Origin: Candidatus Methylopumilus universalis
Lineage (GTDB): Bacteria; Pseudomonadota; Gammaproteobacteria; Burkholderiales; Methylophilaceae
Length of the DNA stretch: 64,000 bases
NCBI RefSeq assembly: GCF_006365315.1
Contig: NZ_CP040968.1
Location: 744,001 to 808,000 of the forward strand
Direction: 5' to 3'
The notes under the pieces are model-generated. The model had not been told where the DNA came from. It worked only from the letters and a program-made list of their open reading frames with translations, and searched no databases. Positions 57,966-64,000 of this stretch are shown one piece after another (the stretch's first letter is position 1; each line of letters begins with the position of its first letter). A program made the position numbers and the translations under genes.

Positions 57966-59774
57966 TTATTCTTTCGATGCGCGCTTACGCTCGTGTTCGA
58001 GTAAGAAACGTTTACGAATACGAATCGATTTTGGCGTAATTTCAACTAACTCATCATCCTCAATAAATTCCACTGCGGATTCCAATGTTAACTGAATAGG
58101 TGGTACCAATCTCACCGCCTCATCCGTACCTGATGCACGCACGTTCGTGAGTTGCTTACCTTTAATTGGATTCACAATAAGATCATTGTCTCTGGAATGA
58201 ATACCAATCACCATACCTTCATATAGTTTATCGCCCGGGCTTGAATACATGCGACCGCGGTCTTGGAGTTTCCATAAGGCATAAGCAACAGCTTCACCGT
58301 GCTCCGCTGAAATCAATACACCGTTTCGACGTCCTGGCATATCAGGTTTCACGGGTGCGTATTCATCAAACACGTGAGCCATCAATCCAGTACCTTTAGT
58401 CATCGTCATGAATTCACCTTGGAAACCAATAAGTCCTCGTGCAGGAATTTTATATTCTAAACGTGTACGGCCATTACCATCGGATTCCATATTTTGCACT
58501 TCGCCACGGCGACGGCCTAATTCTTCCATCACAGCACCTTGCGTATCATCTTCTAAGTCAACTGTTAAGACTTCATAAGGCTCACACTTTTGACCATTGA
58601 TTTCACGATAGACGACACGTGGTTTACCCACAGCCATTTCAAAACCTTCACGACGCATATTCTCTAATAAAATAGTAAGGTGAAGTTCTCCCCGACCTGA
58701 AACGCGGAATACATCTGCATCTTGCGTGTCTTCCACTTTAAGTGCCACATTCACTAATAATTCTTTTGTTAAACGATCCCGAATTTGTCGACTCGTCACA
58801 AACTTACCTTCGGTACCAGCTAGGGGCGAAGTATTAACCATAAAGTCCATCGTCAATGTCGGCTCATCCACTGCCATGATAGGAAGACCCACTGGGTTAT
58901 TTGTGTCAGCAATTGTCACACCAATACCAATTTCTTCGATACCAGAAATAATCACAATATCGCCAGCTTCAGCTTCTTCTACTGGAATTCTTTCTAAACC
59001 TTTAAAGCCTAAAACTTGATTGATACGGCCTTGTGAGACTTGTTTATCGCCATGCATGACAACGACAGATTGGCCTGATTTGATCACACCATTTTTAATT
59101 TTACCGACACCCAAGCGACCCGTATAAGTCGAATAATCAAGTGCTGAAATTTGTAATTGAAGCGGCTTATCACGACTGCCCTCTGGAGGTGCAACATGCT
59201 TTAGTACCGTTTCAAATAATGGTTTCATTGTGTCTGATTTTTGGTTCATATCAAGCGTTGCAAAACCATTCAATGCAGATGCATATACAATCGGAAAATC
59301 GAGCTGCTCATCCGTTGCACCTAAGTTCGCAAATAAATCGAATGTATGGTTAATCACCCAATCAGGGCGTGCACCTGGACGATCTACTTTGTTAATGACG
59401 ACAATAGGTTTTAAACCTAATGCCAAAGCTTTTTTAGTCACGAAGCGTGTTTGAGGCATAGGGCCTTCAACTGCATCCACAAGCAACACCACGCCATCAA
59501 CCATACCTAATACGCGCTCTACTTCGCCACCGAAGTCCGCGTGTCCTGGGGTATCCACAATATTAATGTGCGTACCTTCAAAGTTCACTGCGGTATTTTT
59601 AGCTAGAATTGTAATGCCGCGTTCTTTTTCAATATCGTTGGAATCCATAACGCGTTCAGTGACTGCTTGATGCTGTGCGAAGGTGCCTGATTGCTGAAGA
59701 AGTTTATCGACGAGGGTGGTTTTGCCATGGTCCACGTGGGCGATGATGGCAATGTTTCTTAAATTGCGTGACAT
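57966..59774 (-). CDS. typA: Ribosome-binding GTPase TypA/BipA
   Basis: TypA is a translational GTPase related to EF-G, needed for ribosome assembly and cold or stress growth. The 602-residue protein starts [23 protein letters not shown] with G1 AHVDHGKT, switch motif [10 protein letters not shown]3 [12 protein letters not shown] and G4 NKVD. EF-G-like domains and the TypA-specific C-terminal domain ([20 protein letters not shown]) follow. The frame is open 37 codons upstream, but the ATG at 59774 gives the universal start. It converges on the ABC-F gene. Confidence 0.97.
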   Translation of the reverse strand: MSRNLRNIAIIAHVDHGKTTLVDKLLQQSGTFAQHQAVTERVMDSNDIEKERGITILAKNTAVNFEGTHINIVDTPGHADFGGEVERVLGMVDGVVLLVDAVEGPMPQTRFVTKKALALGLKPIVVINKVDRPGARPDWVINHTFDLFANLGATDEQLDFPIVYASALNGFATLDMNQKSDTMKPLFETVLKHVAPPEGSRDKPLQLQISALDYSTYTGRLGVGKIKNGVIKSGQSVVVMHGDKQVSQGRINQVLGFKGLERIPVEEAEAGDIVIISGIEEIGIGVTIADTNNPVGLPIMAVDEPTLTMDFMVNTSPLAGTEGKFVTSRQIRDRLTKELLVNVALKVEDTQDADVFRVSGRGELHLTILLENMRREGFEMAVGKPRVVYREINGQKCEPYEVLTVDLEDDTQGAVMEELGRRRGEVQNMESDGNGRTRLEYKIPARGLIGFQGEFMTMTKGTGLMAHVFDEYAPVKPDMPGRRNGVLISAEHGEAVAYALWKLQDRGRMYSSPGDKLYEGMVIGIHSRDNDLIVNPIKGKQLTNVRASGTDEAVRLVPPIQLTLESAVEFIEDDELVEITPKSIRIRKRFLLEHERKRASKE

Positions 59775-59969
59775 AAAAAGTGCTACCAAAATTGAATTGA
59801 GGCCGAATTCTAGCATATTATGGGCAAAATAAGCTTTGATATTCATGGATTTATCTATATACTGCGCACTCACATCAAGTAACACATTGCGCGTTTAAAT
59901 CTAGTGATTGGAAGTTTTGAATTTTTTAAAAGATTAAATGCACCCAACCCCTTTTTAAGGAGTACGACA

Positions 59970-61718
59970 TTGTCTTTTGAATCATTAAACCTCGACCCAC
60001 AAATCCTGCGCGCTTTAAGTAGCGTAGGTTATACAACGCCCACCCCCATTCAAGCCAAATCCATCCCTGTCATTATGGAAGGTCATGATCTCATGGCATC
60101 CGCACAAACAGGAACGGGTAAAACAGCCGCATTTATTTTGCCCGCATTAAATCTTCTTGCCACACCACATCCCCTGAAGGATCGTGGCCCACGTATTTTG
60201 GTGTTAACCCCAACGCGAGAACTAGCAGCACAAATTAATGAAGCCGCGCGCAAGTACGGCACATTTATCAAAGCTAAAACCACTAGCATCGTTGGTGGCA
60301 TGCCTTATCCATTACAGAATAAATTATTGTCACAACCTTTGGATATTTTAATCGCGACCCCAGGTCGACTCTTAGACCACATGGAACGTGGCCGTATCAA
60401 TTTGTCTAGGTTACAAATGTTAGTGTTAGATGAAGCTGACCGTATGCTTGATATGGGATTTATTCCTGACGTTAAAAAGATTTGTGCAGCCATTAATACA
60501 AAACATCAAACCTTATTATTCTCAGCAACACTTGACGGACAGATTAGTAAGATTGCCAAAGATCTTTTACACAATCCTAAAACGATCGAGATCTCACACT
60601 CTAAAGAGAAGCACGAAAATATTACGCAAAATATGTATTTCGTGGATAACTTAAACCACAAAAATAAATTACTTGAACATCTTCTGATTCAACCGGGTGT
60701 GAAACAAACGATTATTTTCACCTCCACTAAACGTCATGCTGATTTATTAGCTGATGAGCTCTATAACGCAGGCCACAAAACAGGGGCACTTCATGGTGAT
60801 ATGACACAAGGAGCTCGTAATCGAACGCTAACTAAATTTAGACATGGTGATATTAGTGTTTTAGTGGCAACTGATGTTGCAGCGCGCGGTATTGATGTCG
60901 ATGGTATTACGCACGTGATCAATTACGATCTTCCTAAATTCGCAGAAGACTATGTGCATCGTATTGGTCGTACAGGTCGAGCTAAAAAAGAAGGTGTCGC
61001 AATTTCATTTGTAGCACCCATGGATGGCAAAGCACTTCGTGATATTGAAAAATATACAGGCCACAAAATTGATGCGAAAGTGATGGTAGGCTTTGAACCT
61101 AAAGTTCAATCACGTGATCAGTTAGGTGAAGAAAGAAAATCAAAATCTCGCGGTGGAAAACGTAGCTTTGGAGACAAAAAATCATTTGGTGACAAAAAGC
61201 CCTATGGAGATAAGAAATCCTTCGGAGATAGAAAACTTTTTGGTGAGAAAAAATCCTTTGGCGACAGAAGCTCTAGTGAACGAAAATCATTCGGTGATAA
61301 AAAGCCATTTGGCGATAGACCATCTTTTGGAGAAAAGAAATCCTTCGGAGATAAAAAACCGTTTAGAAAAGACTTTGGTGCGACCGATGCACCTAAGCGA
61401 GATAGCGAACCTAGAACGCCTAGAAGTCCTTTTGAGAAAAAAGCTACTGAAAAAAGATTGTTTGGAAAAACATCAGACACAAAACCTAGCTTTAATCGAT
61501 CAGATGCAGATAAAAAAGCATTTGGCGATAAAAAGACTTTCGGTGAAAAAAAATCCTTTAGTGACAGAAAACCAAGTGACAGGAAATTAAGTGATCGAAA
61601 GCCGGCTGCCAAACGTGAATCCGCGCCAAAAACTTTTGCTAAAAAGCCAACAACGATTAGAACATTTAGATCTTCCGATTCAAAATCAGAAGCACCAAAA
61701 CGTAAATCACGCGTTTAA
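59970..61718 (+). CDS. rhlE: DEAD-box RNA helicase RhlE-like with repetitive basic tail
   Basis: A DEAD-box helicase of about 582 residues. The helicase core has the Q motif YTTPTPIQAKSIP, motif I AQTGTGKT, DEAD box VLDEADRML, SAT motif and motif VI HRIGRTGR. After about residue 390 it becomes a long disordered tail: about 12 copies of (S/P)FG(D/E)(K/R), very rich in Lys, Arg, Ser, Phe and Gly. The start is TTG at 59970, with AAGGAG 7 bases upstream; an ATG at 59904 would add 22 unlikely residues. It diverges from typA. Confidence 0.93.
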   Translation: MSFESLNLDPQILRALSSVGYTTPTPIQAKSIPVIMEGHDLMASAQTGTGKTAAFILPALNLLATPHPLKDRGPRILVLTPTRELAAQINEAARKYGTFIKAKTTSIVGGMPYPLQNKLLSQPLDILIATPGRLLDHMERGRINLSRLQMLVLDEADRMLDMGFIPDVKKICAAINTKHQTLLFSATLDGQISKIAKDLLHNPKTIEISHSKEKHENITQNMYFVDNLNHKNKLLEHLLIQPGVKQTIIFTSTKRHADLLADELYNAGHKTGALHGDMTQGARNRTLTKFRHGDISVLVATDVAARGIDVDGITHVINYDLPKFAEDYVHRIGRTGRAKKEGVAISFVAPMDGKALRDIEKYTGHKIDAKVMVGFEPKVQSRDQLGEERKSKSRGGKRSFGDKKSFGDKKPYGDKKSFGDRKLFGEKKSFGDRSSSERKSFGDKKPFGDRPSFGEKKSFGDKKPFRKDFGATDAPKRDSEPRTPRSPFEKKATEKRLFGKTSDTKPSFNRSDADKKAFGDKKTFGEKKSFSDRKPSDRKLSDRKPAAKRESAPKTFAKKPTTIRTFRSSDSKSEAPKRKSRV

Positions 61719-61723
61719 AATAA

Positions 61724-62134
61724 TTACTGATTTCGCATGAAGTCAGCGATGGGATAAAGCGCATTCAAAAGCGCTTTTATTTTTGCTTCTTCCATATTTA
61801 AATTAAGCATACCCTTCGTCATGCAATAAATCCATTGGTCACGCTCCTCTTCGCCTATTTTAAAAGGTAAGTGACGACGTCTTAAGAATGGATGTCCATA
61901 TCGCTCAATATAAAGTTGCGGTCCACCTGTCCAACCACTTAAGAACATAAAAAGTTTTTCACGCGATGAAGTTAAATCTTCCGGATGCATCTGGCGAATT
62001 TTTTTGGCTTTTTCATCCTTATCCATCACATCATAAAACGCTTCAACGATGGCTCTTATTTGATTTGTGGCATCAGGCTCACCGCCTAAAAGATCAAAAA
62101 GAGATTGCGGTGTTGACGCGGAGGGTTGAGACAT
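61724..62134 (-). CDS. Group II truncated hemoglobin (GlbO-like)
   Basis: A 136-residue 2/2 hemoglobin. It has LFDLLGGEPDATNQIRAIVEAFYDVM, the FLSGWTGGPQLYIERYGHP stretch, and LRRRHLPFKIG with the proximal haem histidine; the order Trp-Thr-Gly-Gly-Pro and Arg-Arg-His is that of group II. Such proteins bind oxygen or NO or act in redox chemistry. The ATG shares one base with the purT stop (TAATG), so it is co-translated with purT. It converges on the helicase gene with a 5-base gap. Confidence 0.94.
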   Translation of the reverse strand: MSQPSASTPQSLFDLLGGEPDATNQIRAIVEAFYDVMDKDEKAKKIRQMHPEDLTSSREKLFMFLSGWTGGPQLYIERYGHPFLRRRHLPFKIGEEERDQWIYCMTKGMLNLNMEEAKIKALLNALYPIADFMRNQ

Positions 62135-63330
62135 TAAACAGATGTTTTAACGAGGGATGCTACTTTTTGGGCTCTTGCTCTTGCCTCACTTATATTATCA
62201 GCAGATGCTAAAGCCACACCCATGCGTCGACGCTTAAATGAAGTGGGCTTACCAAAAAGTCTTAGATCTGATTCTGGAACTCCTAATGCTTTTTCAATAT
62301 TTTCAAAATGAATACCATCTGCATCGTGATTACCATAAATCACAGCGCTCGCAGACGGACGGGTTAAAGTTGTATTCACTGGCAAACCTAAAATGGCACG
62401 TGCGTGTAATTCAAATTCGTTCTGACATTGGCTCGCCATGGTTACCATGCCTGTGTCATGCGGTCTTGGGCTTACTTCTGAAAACCATACTTGGTCATCT
62501 TTAATAAAGAGCTCCACACCAAATAAACCTAGACCACCTAAAGCATCCGTAATTTTTTTAGCAATATCGCGTGCTTTTTTTAATGCCACTTCATGCATGG
62601 GTTGCGGTTGCCAACTCTCTACATAATCACCCTGCTCTTGTTTGTGTCCAATCGGCTCACAGAAGGTTGTTTCGATGCCACCCTTTTCGTTTTTGGCTCT
62701 AACGGTCAGTAAAGTAATTTCATAATCAAAATCAATTTGACCTTCAACAATGACCACCCCCTTATCAACCCGTCCTGCTGACGCTGCATAATCCCAAGCG
62801 TCTTTGACTTTCGATGTATCAGTGATACGTGATTGGCCTTTGCCAGAAGATGACATGGTAGGTTTCACAAAGCATGGATAACCAATCCCACTATCAATGG
62901 CCTTTTGTAATTCATCTAAACTTTTAGCGAACGCAAATGGGGATGTAGGGAGCTTTAATTGATTAGAAGCTAAATCACGAATACCTTCGCGATTCATAGT
63001 AAGCTGAACAGCATTCACTGTTGGGATCACAATCGCATCACCACTTTTTTCAATTTGCGCTAAAACGTCAGTATTAATCGCTTCAATTTCAGGAACAATA
63101 TAATGGGGTTTTTCGAGTTTAACTAAATTTAAAAGGGCATCACCATTCGTCATATCAATAACATGGGATCGATGCGCAACCTGATGTCCCGGAGCATTCT
63201 CATAACGATCTACCGCAATGACTTCCACACCTAAACGCTGCAAAGCAATAATAACTTCTTTACCAAGTTCACCGCTTCCAAGAAGCATGACGCGTGTGGC
63301 ATTTGGGGATAGTGGGGTACCGATCTTCAT
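62134..63330 (-). CDS. purT: Formate-dependent phosphoribosylglycinamide formyltransferase PurT
   Basis: PurT uses formate and ATP to formylate GAR in purine synthesis, bypassing folate-dependent PurN. The 398-residue ATP-grasp enzyme has [26 protein letters not shown] (residues 18-43), the [14 protein letters not shown] loop, and the typical [14 protein letters not shown] end region. In a C1-metabolising bacterium formate is readily available, which fits. It precedes the hemoglobin gene, with which it overlaps by one base. Confidence 0.97.
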   Translation of the reverse strand: MKIGTPLSPNATRVMLLGSGELGKEVIIALQRLGVEVIAVDRYENAPGHQVAHRSHVIDMTNGDALLNLVKLEKPHYIVPEIEAINTDVLAQIEKSGDAIVIPTVNAVQLTMNREGIRDLASNQLKLPTSPFAFAKSLDELQKAIDSGIGYPCFVKPTMSSSGKGQSRITDTSKVKDAWDYAASAGRVDKGVVIVEGQIDFDYEITLLTVRAKNEKGGIETTFCEPIGHKQEQGDYVESWQPQPMHEVALKKARDIAKKITDALGGLGLFGVELFIKDDQVWFSEVSPRPHDTGMVTMASQCQNEFELHARAILGLPVNTTLTRPSASAVIYGNHDADGIHFENIEKALGVPESDLRLFGKPTSFKRRRMGVALASADNISEARARAQKVASLVKTSV

Positions 63331-63380
63331 ACTTAAAATAATATCACGAGGGAGGGCTCTCTTTTGACTTCTTGGGATAA

Positions 63381-63410
63381 AAAAAGGGATTCAAAAATGA
63401 ATCCCTTTTA
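63381..63410 (-). terminator. Terminator after the response regulator gene
   Basis: A long stem AAGGGATTCA / TGAATCCCTT with a short A-rich loop. On the minus strand it is followed by a run of seven T, so it ends transcripts coming from the response regulator about 145 bases upstream. On the plus strand the T run is short. Confidence 0.7.
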
Positions 63411-63554
63411 AAAAAACCCTTTACTCGTGGAGTCGAGCGCGTCTCGTTATAAGCTTTAATGGCAAGTATTAAGACAAGACCACTTTAGCTTTTCCTTTTC
63501 AATCACGCCTGATCTTTACTCCCAAAATTGTTTAAGAATTCTTCCCGAAAACAT

Positions 63555-64000
63555 CTAATTTTTAATGATGCCCACTTTAATCGCATAACGAATGAGTTCA
63601 ATGGGGGTATTGATATTAAGCTTTTGCTTGATCATGGTTTGATAATTTGACACCGTCTTCGAACTTATATTAAGTGTCGATGCAATCGCGTCAATATCCA
63701 AGCCCTCAGCTAACAATCTAAATATCTCGAACTCACGCGCTGATAATTCATGAACAGGGTCTTGATTCCCTGAAATTGACTGCATGGCCATTTTCTTTGC
63801 GATCTCATCACTTAAGAACACATCGCCCTGGGTCACCGTTTCAATCGACTTCACTAAGTCATCCGCCAATGTATTTTTAGTCAAATAACCCTTAGCGCCT
63901 AACTTCAAGGCTTGGTTCGCAAATGATAAATCTTCATGCATGGATAAGACTAAAATTTTAGCCTTCTCATAGCGCATGAGTATGCGTCGAATACCTTCTA
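63555..64000 (-). CDS. NarL/FixJ-type response regulator, N-terminus outside window
   Basis: The C-terminal 148 or so residues of a two-component regulator; the reading frame stays open to the window edge, so the phosphoacceptor part lies beyond. The visible receiver part has KILVLSMHED, the conserved Ser before MHE, and GAKGYLTKN with the switch lysine. A LuxR-type HTH follows: LSAREFEIFRLLAEGLDIDAIASTLNISSKTVSNYQTMIKQKL. No sensor kinase is visible. The gene is followed by a terminator. Its target genes are unknown. Confidence 0.93.
   Translation of the reverse strand, partial: EGIRRILMRYEKAKILVLSMHEDLSFANQALKLGAKGYLTKNTLADDLVKSIETVTQGDVFLSDEIAKKMAMQSISGNQDPVHELSAREFEIFRLLAEGLDIDAIASTLNISSKTVSNYQTMIKQKLNINTPIELIRYAIKVGIIKN

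Noticed and set aside
59775-59885. Upstream extension of typA by 37 codons
   Set aside because: TypA proteins start at [17 protein letters not shown]; the extension has no family support.
61126-61612. Long open frames on both strands overlapping the helicase tail
   Set aside because: They come from the repetitive, Lys-rich codons of the helicase tail and match no family; the helicase frame is the real one.
63421-63554. Possible small RNA or tRNA in the gap after the response regulator
   Set aside because: No cloverleaf, no -10 element and no clear stem beyond the terminator was found.

Overview
The window looks like the chromosome of a small-genome, AT-rich betaproteobacterium. The block orders hfq-hflX-hflK-hflC-DUF2065-hisZ-purA, der-bamB-yfgM-hisS-ispG-rlmN-ndk and smpB / ratA-rnfH-guaB-guaA, the short intergenic gaps and the low GC fit Methylophilaceae (freshwater 'Ca. 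Methylopumilus' / OM43-type methylotrophs). That placement is inference from gene order and protein character; no methylotrophy marker gene lies in the window. No transposase, integrase, CRISPR array or tRNA was found.

Layout. (1) 1-8519, minus strand: a compact housekeeping cluster (ZIP transporter, rimO, gltX, hfq, hflX, hflK, hflC, DUF2065, hisZ, purA) with 1-bp overlaps or gaps of a few bases. (2) 8581-18607: pgeF and rluD diverge from bamD, followed by der-bamB-yfgM, a pair of oligopeptide-type ABC ATPases, hisS and ispG. (3) 18622-26076: a polysaccharide cassette (CDP-glucose synthesis and dehydration, C-methyltransferase, Gfo/Idh oxidoreductase, two glycosyltransferase-type proteins, an unknown membrane protein). 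It sits between rlmN and ispG, where pilF and rodZ usually lie. (4) 26136-28696: rlmN, ndk, trhO. (5) 28725-46118: a large, visibly AT-rich glycan island. Its left part encodes GT2 and GT-C type glycosyltransferases and a flippase-like protein. The middle has a methyltransferase and a NodU-type carbamoyltransferase. The right part has rfbBDAC for dTDP-L-rhamnose, a dTDP-L-rhamnose-4-epimerase-like enzyme, glycosyltransferases, an acyltransferase and a Wzx-like flippase. (6) 46119-49747: an outer-membrane beta-barrel gene, ssrA (tmRNA, tag ANDETYALAA) and an OafA-like acyltransferase with an SGNH domain. (7) 49749-64000: smpB, ratA, rnfH, guaB, guaA, a lone fkbM-type methyltransferase, a GreB-like factor, nitroreductase, ABC-F ATPase, typA, a DEAD-box helicase with a repetitive basic tail, truncated hemoglobin, purT, and a response regulator cut by the window edge.

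How it works together. The glycan genes form one theme: activated sugars (dTDP-L-rhamnose and perhaps dTDP-6-deoxy-L-talose; CDP-4-keto-6-deoxyglucose derivatives) are made, transferred by GT2 and GT-C enzymes, decorated by methyl, carbamoyl and acetyl groups, and exported by a Wzx-like flippase. No polymerase (wzy) or chain-length regulator (wzz) was recognised, although one of the multi-pass proteins could be a polymerase. The most interesting points are the modular glycan insertions in core operons, a guaB-guaA hairpin that seems to be both terminator and cover for the guaA ribosome binding site, 12-bp inverted motifs beside ssrA that may be the footprint of a lost integrative element, and an unknown membrane protein with a possible winged-helix tail.
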